Below the pieces are notes generated by a model. It was given only the letters and a program-made list of their open reading frames with translations. It made no database searches and had not been told where the DNA came from. This document shows positions 35,214-44,986 of a stretch of 64,000 bases of DNA, piece by piece (the stretch's first letter is position 1; the number at the start of each line of letters is the position of its first letter). Location of the stretch: assembly GCF_018135625.1 (NCBI RefSeq), contig NZ_CP073078.1, forward strand, positions 868,001 to 932,000. The letters run 5' to 3'. The translations under genes were made by a program, and so were the position numbers. The stretch comes from Phenylobacterium montanum. Lineage in GTDB: Bacteria; Pseudomonadota; Alphaproteobacteria; Caulobacterales; Caulobacteraceae.

Positions 35214-37403
35214 ATGAGACTGAAACCCCTCGCCATGACGGCGATGCTTCTCAGCGCGGTCTCGACTGCCGCCCTCGCCCAGGTTCAGCCCTGGATGAAC
35301 GCCAAGCTGTCGCCGGACGAACGCGCGCGCCTTTTGGACCAGCAGATGACCGAGGATGAGCGCATCGCAATCCTTCATGGCCCGCTCGGCGTCGGCATCT
35401 TCGGCGCCAAGCTGCCGGCGGGCGCTATCGGCTCGGCCGGCTTCATCCCCGGAAATGCACGGCTTGGGATACCGGCGCTGCAGGAAAGCGACGCCAGTCT
35501 GGGTGTGGCCAATCCGGCCAATGTCCGCCCCGGCGACGGCGCCACCCCCCTGCCCTCCGGCTTGGCGATGGCGTCCAGTTTCGACCCTGACATAGCCTAC
35601 GCCGCCGGCTCCATGGTGGGTCACGAGGCCTGGAGCAAGGGGCTGAACGTGCTCCTGGGCGGCGGGGTTGACCTGATCCGCGATCCACGCAATGGGCGCA
35701 ACTTCGAATATTACAGCGAAGACCCGCTGCTGTCGGGCCTGATGGCCGGCGAAGCGATCCGCGGAACCCAGGAACAGCACGTGGTCTCGACCATCAAGCA
35801 CTTTGCGCTCAACGACCAGGAAACCGGCCGCATGACGCTGAGCGCCAATATCGGCGAGGCGGCCGCCCGCGAGAGCGATCTTTTGGCCTTCGAGATCGCC
35901 ATCGAAGGCGGGCGCCCCGGCTCGGTGATGTGCGCCTACAACCGGGTCAATTCGGTCTATGCCTGCGAGAACGACCAGCTTCTGAACAAGACGCTGAAGG
36001 GCGACTGGGCCTATCCGGGCTGGGTGATGTCCGACTGGGGCGCCGTCCACAGCGTCAAGGCGGCGGCGAATGGCCTGGACCAGGAATCCGGCGAGCAGCT
36101 GGACGGCACCGCCTGGTTCAACAAGCCGCTGAAGGCCGCCCTGGCCAGCGGCGAGATTCCGGCTGCGCGGGTGTCCGACATGAGCCGGCGCATCCTGCGC
36201 TCGATGTTCGCCGCCGGCCTGTTCGACCATCCGGCCACCAAGACGCCCATCGACTACGACGCCGACAATGCGGTCGCCAAACGGGCGGCCGAGGAGGGCA
36301 TCGTCCTGCTCAGTAACCCGGGGGGACTGCTGCCGCTGGCGAAGACCGCCCGCTCCATCGTCGTCATCGGCGGCGACGCCGACGCCGGCGTTCTCTCCGG
36401 CGCCGGCTCCTCGCAGGTGGTCCCGGTCGGCGGGCCCGCCCGAACGGTGCAGATCGGCGGCGAAGGGCTGATCGATCTCAACGGCGTCATCGTCTACGAC
36501 CGCTCCTCGCCGCTGGCGGCGATCAAGGCCAAGGCGCGCGGCGCCCACGTCACCTTCGAGCCTGGGCGCTATCCCAAGGCGGCGGCTGAAGCCGCCAAGG
36601 CCGCCGACGTCGCCATCGTCTTCGCCAACCAGTGGATGACCGAGGGGGCCGACGCGCCGGACCTCACCCTGCCCTCCGGCCAGGACGCGCTGATCGCGGC
36701 CGTGACCAAGGCCAATCCGCACACCATCGTCGTGCTGCAGACCGGCGGGCCCGTGCTGATGCCCTGGCTCGACCAGGCGGGCGCCGTAGTCGAGGCCTGG
36801 TATTCCGGGGCCAAGGGCGGCGAGGCGATCGCCGACGTCCTGTTCGGCGACGCCGACGCTACGGGCCGCCTGCCGATCACCTTCCCGGCCAGCGAGGCGC
36901 AGCTGCCCCGGCCGGACCTGCCCGGCGTCGGCCTGGCGCCGACCGCGAAGTTCGACGTCGACTATGCCGAGGGCTCGGAGGTCGGCTACCGCTGGTTCGC
37001 GCAAAAAGGCCTGAAACCCCTGTTCCCGTTCGGCTTCGGCCTGTCCTACACCCACTTCGACTACAGTGGGCTGAAGGTGACCGGCGGCCAGTCCCTGACC
37101 GTGCGCTTCGACGTCAAGAACACTGGCGGAAGGCCCGGTTCCGACACGCCGCAGGTCTATCTGACGGACGCAGCCGGCAAGGCGCACGTGCGCCTGATCG
37201 GCTTCCAGAGGGTGGCGCTCCAGCCGGGCGAAAGCAGGACCGTAACCTTGACCGCCGACCCCCGTCTTCTGGCCAGTTTCGATGAGGCCGCCCACCGGTG
37301 GAGGCTCGACGGCGGCGTGTACCATGTCGCTGTCGGCGCCTCGTCGGCGGACATGAAGCTCACCGGCGAAGCCAAGCTGGCCCCCAAGACCATGAAACCC
37401 TAG
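35214..37403 (+). CDS. Exported beta-glucosidase-type glycoside hydrolase, family GH3
   Basis: 729 residues. Signal peptide ends near residue 22 (TAALAQ). The GH3 N-domain spans about 40-330 with KHFALNDQET (195-204) and the nucleophile Asp274 in VMSDWGAVHS. The GH3 C-domain follows (about 360-590; IVVIGGDADAGVLSGAGSS, TEGADAPDLTLPSGQD) and then a fibronectin-III-like C-terminal domain (about 640-720). It would release terminal sugars from beta-glycosides in the periplasm. Strong GGAGGAG site seven bases before the ATG. Exact sugar specificity cannot be told. Monocistronic, divergent from the choline operon. Confidence 0.92.
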   Translation: MRLKPLAMTAMLLSAVSTAALAQVQPWMNAKLSPDERARLLDQQMTEDERIAILHGPLGVGIFGAKLPAGAIGSAGFIPGNARLGIPALQESDASLGVANPANVRPGDGATPLPSGLAMASSFDPDIAYAAGSMVGHEAWSKGLNVLLGGGVDLIRDPRNGRNFEYYSEDPLLSGLMAGEAIRGTQEQHVVSTIKHFALNDQETGRMTLSANIGEAAARESDLLAFEIAIEGGRPGSVMCAYNRVNSVYACENDQLLNKTLKGDWAYPGWVMSDWGAVHSVKAAANGLDQESGEQLDGTAWFNKPLKAALASGEIPAARVSDMSRRILRSMFAAGLFDHPATKTPIDYDADNAVAKRAAEEGIVLLSNPGGLLPLAKTARSIVVIGGDADAGVLSGAGSSQVVPVGGPARTVQIGGEGLIDLNGVIVYDRSSPLAAIKAKARGAHVTFEPGRYPKAAAEAAKAADVAIVFANQWMTEGADAPDLTLPSGQDALIAAVTKANPHTIVVLQTGGPVLMPWLDQAGAVVEAWYSGAKGGEAIADVLFGDADATGRLPITFPASEAQLPRPDLPGVGLAPTAKFDVDYAEGSEVGYRWFAQKGLKPLFPFGFGLSYTHFDYSGLKVTGGQSLTVRFDVKNTGGRPGSDTPQVYLTDAAGKAHVRLIGFQRVALQPGESRTVTLTADPRLLASFDEAAHRWRLDGGVYHVAVGASSADMKLTGEAKLAPKTMKP

Positions 37404-37455
37404 TTTTACCCGGGCAAAATATGCAAGATGCGGCTTCCAACCCTGTGGAGGCCGC

Positions 37456-38049
37456 ATGAGCGAACGCCCGCCGAGCTTCAGCGCCTTTCTGGGTCACGAT
37501 CTTGTGGCCCGGGGCGATCTGCGAACCGTGCTGACGGCGCTCGCGCATCGCCCGGGCGGAGAGGCGCCCGTGCTGATCCTGGACGACCTCACGGGCGATC
37601 GGATCGAGCCCGACCCGCGGCACGACCTCGAGACGAACATCGCCCGCCTGACCTCGTCCGCGGGCGATGCGGCCCCGCGAACCGGGCGAGGCCGCCCCCG
37701 CCTCGGCGTCACGGCCAGGGAGGTCACCCTCCTGCCCCGACACTGGGACTGGCTCGCCGCCCAACCGGGCGGAGCGTCCGCAGCCTTGCGTCGATTGGTC
37801 GATGCGGCGCGGCGGGAAGGTTCGGCGGAAGATGTGGCCCGCCGCTCCCACCGGGCCCTGGATCGGTTCCTCTACCTCGTGGCCGGCGATCTGCCGCTGT
37901 TCGAAGACGCCTACCGCGCCTTCTACGCCGACGATGCGGCGGGCTTCCGTCAGGCGATGGAAGCCTGGCCGAGCAGCGTGCGCGACCACGCATTGGCCCT
38001 TTTCGAAACGGCCCGCACCGACCGGGCGAAGGCGGCCCTGGGCGGCTAG
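37456..38049 (+). CDS. DUF2239 family protein
   Basis: 197 residues, the usual size of this uncharacterised family. Typical features are VLILDDLTGDRIEPDPR near residue 40, GRGRPRLGVTAREVTLLPRHWDWLA in the middle and the C-terminal helix EAYRAFYA-like DAYRAFYADDAAGF. The GRGRPRLGV patch resembles a small DNA-contacting or basic loop. No signal peptide, so cytoplasmic. GGAGG precedes the ATG. The stop overlaps that of the convergent TPR gene by four bases. Confidence 0.82.
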   Translation: MSERPPSFSAFLGHDLVARGDLRTVLTALAHRPGGEAPVLILDDLTGDRIEPDPRHDLETNIARLTSSAGDAAPRTGRGRPRLGVTAREVTLLPRHWDWLAAQPGGASAALRRLVDAARREGSAEDVARRSHRALDRFLYLVAGDLPLFEDAYRAFYADDAAGFRQAMEAWPSSVRDHALALFETARTDRAKAALGG

Positions 38050-38966
38050 GCGGCCGGCTGCGACTGCAGGGCCTTGGCCGCATCAAAGTTGCGGCACTCT
38101 TTCGGGTCGCCGCCGAACAGGCCATGGCGCTTGCCCGAGATCGCGTCGGCCAGGCACTGGGCGAGCGGACGCCTCGGGTCCTTGAATTCCGCCGCCGCCC
38201 GGTAGTCGCGCAGGGCCGCGGCGCTGTCCCCGCCGATCTGGTTGACCACGCCGCGATAGAAGAAGGTGTCGAAGTCCAGGGTGTGGCCGGCCCGCCCCAT
38301 GGTCTCCGCGGTGTTGAAGTCCTCGATCGCGCCGGCGATGTCGCCGACCCGCGCCAGGGCGATCCCCCGATGCAGGCGGGCGAGACGCACCTCGCCGTCG
38401 TCGCCCGCGACCTGGCCATAGTCCTTGATCGCCAGGTCGGTCTCGCCATTGCCCAGATAGGCGTCGGCGCGGCTGAGGAAAAAGGTCGAACTGCCCTTGC
38501 CGTCCCGCAGTTCCAGGTCCCGATTGAAATCCGCCACCGCCGCCGCGTATTTGCCGAGCTTCATTTCGGCCTTTCCGCGAGCGTAGAAATACTTCTCGAC
38601 CTTGTCGTTCCGGGCGATGGCGTTGGTGAACTGGTCCACGGCGCCCGAGGCGTCGCCGTTGGCGAGATAGGCCCGGCCGAGCAGGAACATGCCTTCGTCA
38701 TTGGCCGGGTCCAGTTGGCGCACGCGCTTGAAAAACAGCGTGGCCAAGGCGAAATCGCCATGCTCGAAAGCCGCAACGCCGGCGATTCTGTCCCGTTCGA
38801 CCTGATCGGCCTTCGCCGCGGGCGTGTCGACAGCCCCCATGACCGGCAGGCCGCGCGCCGTGGTCGCCCCCGCGGCTGAGGCTGGTCCGGGCGCTATCCA
38901 CGCGGCCAGGATCACAGCCAGGATGAGGCCGACAGGCTGGAGCCCGGCGTCACGCTTCGACGTCAT
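38046..38966 (-). CDS. Exported TPR-repeat protein
   Basis: 306 residues from ATG at 38966 (GAGGG five bases upstream). The open frame begins 18 codons earlier, but this start gives a standard signal peptide ending near PGPASAAG (about 33). Four to five TPR units follow: DRIAGVAAFEHGDFALATLFF, DEGMFLLGRAYLANGDASGAV, VEKYFYARGKAEMKLGKYAAA, SSTFFLSRADAYLGNGETDLA, GDIAGAIEDFNTAE. Probably a periplasmic protein-interaction scaffold. Partner unknown. Divergent from the kinase gene across 259 bp. Confidence 0.8.
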   Translation of the reverse strand: MTSKRDAGLQPVGLILAVILAAWIAPGPASAAGATTARGLPVMGAVDTPAAKADQVERDRIAGVAAFEHGDFALATLFFKRVRQLDPANDEGMFLLGRAYLANGDASGAVDQFTNAIARNDKVEKYFYARGKAEMKLGKYAAAVADFNRDLELRDGKGSSTFFLSRADAYLGNGETDLAIKDYGQVAGDDGEVRLARLHRGIALARVGDIAGAIEDFNTAETMGRAGHTLDFDTFFYRGVVNQIGGDSAAALRDYRAAAEFKDPRRPLAQCLADAISGKRHGLFGGDPKECRNFDAAKALQSQPAA

Positions 38967-39225
38967 CTGTCCCTCAACCCGGACGCCACTGATCGGCGCA
39001 AGATCTAGCATGACGTTCACGACCCGCCCAACCGCTGCGCTTTAACGGCCTCTAACACGGTCTTCCGTCGATCCCGCAATGCGCTTGCCCCGGTTTCGGA
39101 TAAAAAGCCGCTAAGTTTTACAGTTACAGCGCAGCTTAGCCATCAAGCGGGACGTGCGAACCTCTGCGACGGCGTGCTATCGGTCGTGGTAAGCTGGTTA
39201 TGGCAGCCCCCGGAGAGGCTTTATA

Positions 39226-41193
39226 TTGCCGCAGTCCACCACCCCTGATGCGCGAACCGGTTCGGATGCGGCGGCGATCGCCTCGCTGCGGCCGACCAGC
39301 GCGTCGGGCGTAAGCGAGCGGCGCAGCGAGCCTCAAGGCCGAGTGACGGTCGGTTCGGTGCTTAATCACATCTATCAGGTGCGGCGCTTCCTCGCCCAGG
39401 GCGGCATGGGCGAGGTCTACGAAGGCGTCAACATCAACACCGACGAGCGGGTGGCCATCAAGGTGATCCTTCCGCACCTGGCGCAAGATCCCAAGATCGA
39501 TGCGATGTTCAGGAAGGAGGCGCGCACCCTCACCCGCCTGACCCATCCCGCGCTCGTGCAGTACCGCGTCCTTGCCCAGGAACCGGACCTCGGCGTGCTC
39601 TACATCGTCACTGAATTCGTCGATGGGGACGGACTGGACGAATTGATCGGCGAATTCCTGCCGAGCGAGGCCGAGCTTCGGGCGCTGACCCGCCGCCTCG
39701 CCGACGGGCTGCGCGCCGCGCATGAACTGGGCGCCGTTCACCGCGACATCTCGCCCGACAACATCCTCCTGCCCGGCGGCAAGCTCGAGGCGGCCAAGAT
39801 TATCGACTTCGGCATCGCCCAGGACGGCTCCACCCCCCAAGGCACGCTGTTGGGCGAGGCCTTCGCCGGAAAGCTCGGCTATGTGGCGCCCGAACAGCTC
39901 GGCGATTTCGGCCGCGAGGTCGGCCCCTGGACCGATGTCTACAGCCTGGGCCTGGTGATCCTGGCCCTGGCGGCCGGCGGCAGCCTGGATATGGGCCTGA
40001 CCCCGGCAGAAGCGGTCGATCGCCGGCGGGCAGGGCCGGACCTATCGCCCTTGCCCGAGGAGTTGCGAGCGGTGTTCCAGCGCATGCTGGAGCCCGATCC
40101 CCAGCGCCGCCTGCGCTCTATGGACCAGGTGATCAACGCGCTCGACGGAACCCTGCCGCAAGCGCCGGCGCTGCCTGCCTCGCCCCCTGCCCGCACCTCG
40201 CGCTCGGCCCTGATCGGCGCGACGGTCGGCGCGCTCGGGATCCTCGCCGCCTTCGGCCTCGGAGCGACCAGCCTCATGTCCTGGCTGGCGCGCCGGCCGC
40301 CGCCACCCGCGTCCGCCCCGACCATCGCGCCCGAGGCGGTGCTGGATTCCGCCCTTCGCTCGGCCAGCTGCGCCTGGTTGAACGACCGCATGTCGCGAGG
40401 GGCCGACGGCTTGCACATCGAACTCAGCGGCGCCGCAGGCGATCCGGCCGCTGCCGCCGGCCAGCTGACCCAGGCCATGGAAAAGGCTGGCGCGCATGTC
40501 GCCGCGACCGACCATTCGCTCGTACACGCCCTGCCTCCCACCGCCTGCGCCGCCGTAACGGCCTTCGCCCGGCTGCACGCGACATCCTCCGAAGCGACCT
40601 GGCTGAGACCTCAGGCCAACCTGTTCCACCTGTTGCCGGATCCCATCTGCCAGAACGATCCTCACCAGGGCGTGGCGGTGCTGAACCTTCGGGCGCCGCC
40701 GCCCGGCCCCGGCGAAGACGTCTCGCTTCTGCGCCTGGACGAGACCGGCGCCGTCAGCCCCGTCTTCACGAGCCTGGCCGATTTCAAGGCGAAGGCGGCG
40801 ACGTCTCGCCCCCGGGGTTACAAGTTCGAGGACCTCGGCCCGCAGGGCCTGAGGATCAGCCTTTGCGAGAAGACGCGGGGCCTCAAGGGCATGCTGGTGA
40901 TCCACGGCAAGCCGCCGTTCGATCTGGTGGGCCTGCGCCCAGGCCCTGCGCCTTCGGCGTCCGCCCAAGCCATCTCGCCCGATTGGATAGCCTCGGCCGG
41001 AAAGGCCCAGGGCTGGCGCACCCAGATGGCCTGGTACGAGGTCGAACAGGGATACCTGCCGACCCAAGCCCCTGCGAAAGCAACGACAAAGCGGCCCCCT
41101 CACCTCAAACTGCCGACCGTCAGGCAGATCAACCCGCCGCCACCGGCGCCGCGGCCAGACCGGCACGACACCCTGGGCACCGACTTCAAGTAG
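39226..41193 (+). CDS. Transmembrane serine/threonine protein kinase (Hanks type)
   Basis: 655 residues from TTG at 39226 (GGAGAGG seven bases upstream; the nearby ATG at 39200 is out of frame). The kinase domain spans about 48-310 with glycine loop LAQGGMGEVYEG, Lys79, HRDISPDN (Asp174, Asn179) and DFG at 194-196. A Pro/Ala linker leads to a membrane segment (about 325-350, ALIGATVGALGILAAFGLG), and about 300 residues then lie outside. That outer region has no PASTA repeats and no domain I recognise; it contains two Cys-bearing segments. A sensing role for it is inferred. Confidence 0.9.
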   Translation: MPQSTTPDARTGSDAAAIASLRPTSASGVSERRSEPQGRVTVGSVLNHIYQVRRFLAQGGMGEVYEGVNINTDERVAIKVILPHLAQDPKIDAMFRKEARTLTRLTHPALVQYRVLAQEPDLGVLYIVTEFVDGDGLDELIGEFLPSEAELRALTRRLADGLRAAHELGAVHRDISPDNILLPGGKLEAAKIIDFGIAQDGSTPQGTLLGEAFAGKLGYVAPEQLGDFGREVGPWTDVYSLGLVILALAAGGSLDMGLTPAEAVDRRRAGPDLSPLPEELRAVFQRMLEPDPQRRLRSMDQVINALDGTLPQAPALPASPPARTSRSALIGATVGALGILAAFGLGATSLMSWLARRPPPPASAPTIAPEAVLDSALRSASCAWLNDRMSRGADGLHIELSGAAGDPAAAAGQLTQAMEKAGAHVAATDHSLVHALPPTACAAVTAFARLHATSSEATWLRPQANLFHLLPDPICQNDPHQGVAVLNLRAPPPGPGEDVSLLRLDETGAVSPVFTSLADFKAKAATSRPRGYKFEDLGPQGLRISLCEKTRGLKGMLVIHGKPPFDLVGLRPGPAPSASAQAISPDWIASAGKAQGWRTQMAWYEVEQGYLPTQAPAKATTKRPPHLKLPTVRQINPPPPAPRPDRHDTLGTDFK

Positions 41194-41270
41194 CCGCAGG
41201 CGCAATTGCGACGAGATTAGCCGCGGTCCATAAGGGCCCGCATCAAGAGTCGGGGGCAAATCCAGATCCC

Positions 41271-42041
41271 ATGCTTTGTAGGAAGAGCCACTCGCCTCTC
41301 GGCGTCCCTCATCTTGGCCATGACCCTTCCCACCCGCGCCCGGCGGGCAAGACTGATCTCGGACGCAAGGCGATCGGCGGCCTGGCCGCCTTGAGCCTCA
41401 GTCTCCCTTTCCCGGCCTTCGCCGGAGCGCCGTCGCCCTGGCCGGACACCTTTCAGGGTCGTCTGGAGGCCCTCGCGGTGATGGAACGATTGAATGGCGC
41501 CCTGCTCGCCAGCCATAGCGCCACCCGGACACTCGAGGCCTGGTGCGCGGACCACCACATGGCCGATCCGGCCCGTGTGGTCGCCCAGCGCGTCCCCGGT
41601 CCGGACAAGCCCATCAGCGCCGAGCAGCGCGCCCGCCTTCAAATTGGACCTGATGAACCGGTACGCTATCGCCACGTCCAGCTGAGCTGCGGCGGCCATG
41701 TGCTGTCGGACGCCGACAACTGGTACGTGCCTTCACGCCTGACACCAGATATGAACCGCCTCTTGGACACCACCGACATACCCTTCGGCCGCGTGGTGCA
41801 GCCGCTGCGCCCCCAACGCCAGACCTTGTCCGCAGAGCGGCTGTGGTCGCCCCTGGCCAATGGTTGGGAAACTAGACCCGCCGAAGCGGAAGGATCGTCA
41901 GCCGGACGATTTCTAAGGCCTTCCCCGTTCCTGTTTCGCCATCAGGCCATTCTGTTCGACGAGCGGCATCGGCCCTTTGCGGAGGTGACTGAACGTTATA
42001 CCGCCGAAGTTCTCGATTTTTCTCGCCGCTCGACGCCGTGA
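41271..42041 (+). CDS. Exported protein resembling the chorismate lyase fold
   Basis: 256 residues from ATG at 41271. A hydrophobic stretch (IGGLAALSLSLPFPAFAGA) near residue 40 looks like a signal peptide with a long basic n-region, so the true start may be a little downstream. The mature part contains RYRHVQLSCGGHVLSDADNW, YVPSRLTPDMNRLLDTTDIPFG and a C-terminal RHQAILFDERHRPFAEVTERYT, a pattern I associate with chorismate-pyruvate-lyase-like proteins. An exported copy would not act in ubiquinone synthesis, so its job is unknown. It is 77 bp after the kinase gene. Confidence 0.65.
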   Translation: MLCRKSHSPLGVPHLGHDPSHPRPAGKTDLGRKAIGGLAALSLSLPFPAFAGAPSPWPDTFQGRLEALAVMERLNGALLASHSATRTLEAWCADHHMADPARVVAQRVPGPDKPISAEQRARLQIGPDEPVRYRHVQLSCGGHVLSDADNWYVPSRLTPDMNRLLDTTDIPFGRVVQPLRPQRQTLSAERLWSPLANGWETRPAEAEGSSAGRFLRPSPFLFRHQAILFDERHRPFAEVTERYTAEVLDFSRRSTP

Positions 42042-42234
42042 TGCCCGCCGTCACCATTCGTGCGGTCGACATGGGCAGCGGCCGTGGCCAGTTAGAGACA
42101 CTATTGAAATCGTAACGCGCTCAATTGCGGTTCCGCCGCTTCCGAAATCACTTGAGAACCAATCCAAGCACGGTTCAACTGAGCAAGGTTGGACGCGGCC
42201 CAAACGACATTCACTGACAACGCCGAGATATATT

Positions 42235-43236
42235 ATGACACGAAGGCTCGTCCTGGTTACGGGTGGCGCCGGATTCATCGGTTCCAACATCGTCGCCGAC
42301 CTTGCTGGCGACAATAATTTCGAGGTCGCGGTATGCGATCGCCTACGAAATGCCGACGATGGAAAATGGCGAAACATTGCAAAGCACCCCATCGTGGATT
42401 TTGTGGCGCCGCATGAGATCTTTCCTTGGCTCTATCGCAACGCAGATCGACTTTTGGCGGTCGTTCATATGGGAGCCATCTCGTCCACAACCGAACCCGA
42501 TGCCGATCACATAATTCATACCAACTTCGGACTCTCGCGCGACCTTTTCCGCTGGTGCGCCGAACACCGTCAGCGCTTCATCTATGCCTCGTCGGCGGCG
42601 ACCTATGGGGACGGATCGCTTGGTTTCGTCGATCGCGACGATCCTGATAGCCTGGCCGCCCTGCGCCCGTTGAACGCCTATGGCTGGTCGAAGGCGCTGT
42701 TCGACACTTTCGCCGCTCGGGAAGCGGCAGCCGGCAGGCACCCAGCACAATGGGTCGGCTTGAAGTTTTTCAATGTCTACGGACCAAACGAGGAGCACAA
42801 GCGAAGCATGCGCTCCATCGCGTCTCAAATCTGGCCAAATATACAAAACAATGTGCAAGTAAAACTTTTCAAGAGCTATCGAAGCGAATATCCAGATGGA
42901 GGGCAATTGAGGGATTTCGTCTACGTCAGAGATGCTGTTAGCGTCATTAGATGGCTTATTAATACGCCAGAGGTTAACGGGATATATAATTTAGGATCCG
43001 GCACCTCCAGGACTTTCGTCGCCCTTGCCGAAGCTGCCTTTAAAGCAGCTGGAAAAATTCCTGATATAGTCTACACCGACATGCCAGTATCCATTCGGGA
43101 TAAGTATCAGTACTTTACACAAGCCAGAATGGAAAAGCTTTACCAAGCAGGATATAGTGGAAATTCCACGTCACTGGAAGATGGAATTTATGATTACTGC
43201 AAGAATTATCTGAACAACGCAGATCCATATCGCTGA
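42235..43236 (+). CDS. hldD: ADP-L-glycero-D-manno-heptose 6-epimerase
   Basis: 333 residues. Short-chain dehydrogenase fold with NAD(P)-binding VTGGAGFIGSNIV at the N-terminus, catalytic Ser/Tyr/Lys set (YASSAATYG and YGWSK), and HldD-type KFFNVYGPNEEHK and GQLRDFVYVRDAV. It converts the D,D form of ADP-heptose to the L,D form. With hldE at 51 kb it supplies activated heptose, here probably for the capsule or the LPS core. The second half (from about 42830) is visibly richer in A+T than the first half and than neighbouring genes, suggesting a mosaic origin. Confidence 0.93.
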   Translation: MTRRLVLVTGGAGFIGSNIVADLAGDNNFEVAVCDRLRNADDGKWRNIAKHPIVDFVAPHEIFPWLYRNADRLLAVVHMGAISSTTEPDADHIIHTNFGLSRDLFRWCAEHRQRFIYASSAATYGDGSLGFVDRDDPDSLAALRPLNAYGWSKALFDTFAAREAAAGRHPAQWVGLKFFNVYGPNEEHKRSMRSIASQIWPNIQNNVQVKLFKSYRSEYPDGGQLRDFVYVRDAVSVIRWLINTPEVNGIYNLGSGTSRTFVALAEAAFKAAGKIPDIVYTDMPVSIRDKYQYFTQARMEKLYQAGYSGNSTSLEDGIYDYCKNYLNNADPYR

Positions 43237-43352
43237 CATTGACAGGGCTCGAGGTTCGGAGAAGCCTGGACGTGCGCCGACGGGATCCGCAACCTCAACC
43301 GCTTTTTTGCGTTCTGGCTTGGAGGCGCAGCACCCTGCTCGAGGAGACTGAT

Positions 43353-44876
43353 ATGCGCAGGCTTGCAACTCCTATCGTGGCGGCCTGCCTCGCAGCAGCT
43401 TCATTCGCCAACGCCCAAACTTCGGCGACCGGAACAGCGTCTCGCGCGCCCGCACTCACGGGAGCGGAACAGATCAATCTGCAACAGGGCGCTCAGGGGG
43501 GTGGCGCACCAAGCCGGGTGGCGACCATATCCGACCTTGGCGCCGTATTATTGGGCGCTTCAGGCACCAACCTATCCGGCTCGGCGTGCACAGGCGGCGA
43601 CGACACGGACGAGATAAACGCCGCGCTCGCCAAAGGCGGACTTGTCGCGCTTCCCGGAAGAACTTGCATCATATCTGGAACGCTGAACGTCACTCAGTCG
43701 TCGACCCACCTTGTCGGCAAGGGCGTCGGCGGCACATTCATTCGCTGCGTGGGCTCAAGTGGCGCCGACTGCATCAGAATTGGCGGCCAATCCAAGCAAG
43801 TCTACAACACAACGATAGAAGGCGTTTATGTGGTCGCGCCGTCGCGCGTCGGTGGGGCGTGCATCGATATTGACGGCGCTGCGAATCTGCTGATCTCGAG
43901 ATTTGCGCTGGGCCCGTGCTTCAACAGCGTCAGCGACACCTGGAGCAACAACGTCGTGCTCGAGCACTTCGTCATCCAGGGTGTTAAGGGCGACTATGGG
44001 CTTCTATGGACTTCGCCGGCCAACGACACACGAAGAAGCGACGTATTGATCCTCAACGATGGTGTGATCAATGCGCTCTACAGTGGAGCCGACGGATTGA
44101 TCTTGGACGGCATGGTTCAGACCCTCAGGCTGAACGGCGTTAGCATTCTCGGCGCACGCCATGCGCTCTGGGTCAGAAATACCGCCCGAAGCACAAGTCA
44201 TTTCCCCGCCTTCGTGTTCGCAAACGATCTCGAAGTCGATGGCGCTACGCTGGTTAGCGTACAGATCGACGGTGGCGCGGAATTCCATTTCACCAACAGC
44301 GACCTCAGCAATACGAGCGGTTCGCCTGGTCAAGGCGGCGCCGACACTGACTGTTTCATCGTCAACCCCGACCTGGGCGCCAGCGTCACGCGCAATATAT
44401 TCGTCACCGGGGGCCGTGTCGGGAATTGTCAGCAGCGGGCGATGAACATCAATGCCCGGGACGTCCACATCACTGGCGTCAACGTTCACAGCGCATCGAA
44501 AGAGGGCCGTAGCGCCTATCCTCAGGTCGAGCTGGGCCCCAACGCTGTCGATATCGACGTCACCGGCGGCAAGATCGCATATGAATTCGGCGACCCGGCG
44601 AATGCTTCCTATGGCGTCGTGGTGGACCCCGGAGCGACCAACGTAGCGCTCACCGGCATCAACTTCAGCGGCAATCTCCAAGGGGAAGTGCTCAATCAAA
44701 CCCGGGGCAGCGTAAACATCACGGGCGGGATCGGCCACGATAACGCCCCGATGCCGATTTATCTCGGGCAACGAAATTCCGATCCGACGTCGCCGCAGCC
44801 AGGTACGTGCTATCACAACACGCTTTCCAGTCACGGCCGATGCTGGACTGGGGCGAGTTGGGTGCAGATTTACTAG
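43353..44876 (+). CDS. Exported right-handed beta-helix protein (pectate-lyase/tailspike-like)
   Basis: 507 residues from ATG at 43353 (GAGGAGA upstream). Signal peptide ends near residue 20 (ASFANAQ). From about 80 the segment GGDDTDEINAALAKGGLVALP is the N-cap typical of pectate-lyase-3 and phage-tailspike folds, followed by many short rungs (IEGVYVVAPSRVG, LRLNGVSILGARHAL, VDIDVTGGKIAY, VALTGINFSGN). Such proteins cut or bind polysaccharides. Its place beside capsule genes suggests trimming or modification of the exported polymer, which is inference; catalytic residues cannot be assigned. Confidence 0.75.
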   Translation: MRRLATPIVAACLAAASFANAQTSATGTASRAPALTGAEQINLQQGAQGGGAPSRVATISDLGAVLLGASGTNLSGSACTGGDDTDEINAALAKGGLVALPGRTCIISGTLNVTQSSTHLVGKGVGGTFIRCVGSSGADCIRIGGQSKQVYNTTIEGVYVVAPSRVGGACIDIDGAANLLISRFALGPCFNSVSDTWSNNVVLEHFVIQGVKGDYGLLWTSPANDTRRSDVLILNDGVINALYSGADGLILDGMVQTLRLNGVSILGARHALWVRNTARSTSHFPAFVFANDLEVDGATLVSVQIDGGAEFHFTNSDLSNTSGSPGQGGADTDCFIVNPDLGASVTRNIFVTGGRVGNCQQRAMNINARDVHITGVNVHSASKEGRSAYPQVELGPNAVDIDVTGGKIAYEFGDPANASYGVVVDPGATNVALTGINFSGNLQGEVLNQTRGSVNITGGIGHDNAPMPIYLGQRNSDPTSPQPGTCYHNTLSSHGRCWTGASWVQIY

Positions 44877-44935
44877 GATCGATCAAGCAAGCTTTCCGCG
44901 TGCGCTCGGCCATTCTTGTACTGTATTTGCGCCGT

Positions 44936-44943
44936 CGCTGATC
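44936..44943. repeat. Left target-site duplication of the IS66-family element
   Basis: CGCTGATC immediately before the left end, identical to 47489-47496. Eight bp is the duplication size of IS66-family elements. Confidence 0.95.
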
Positions 44944-44986
44944 GTAAGCGGAGTGCAGCCACCCTTTGAAGGGTGATTGACGGATG

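Noticed and set aside
35172-37457. A 761-codon open frame on the minus strand opposite the GH3 gene
   Set aside because: Antisense artefact; the plus strand encodes a complete GH3 protein with signal peptide and ribosome site.
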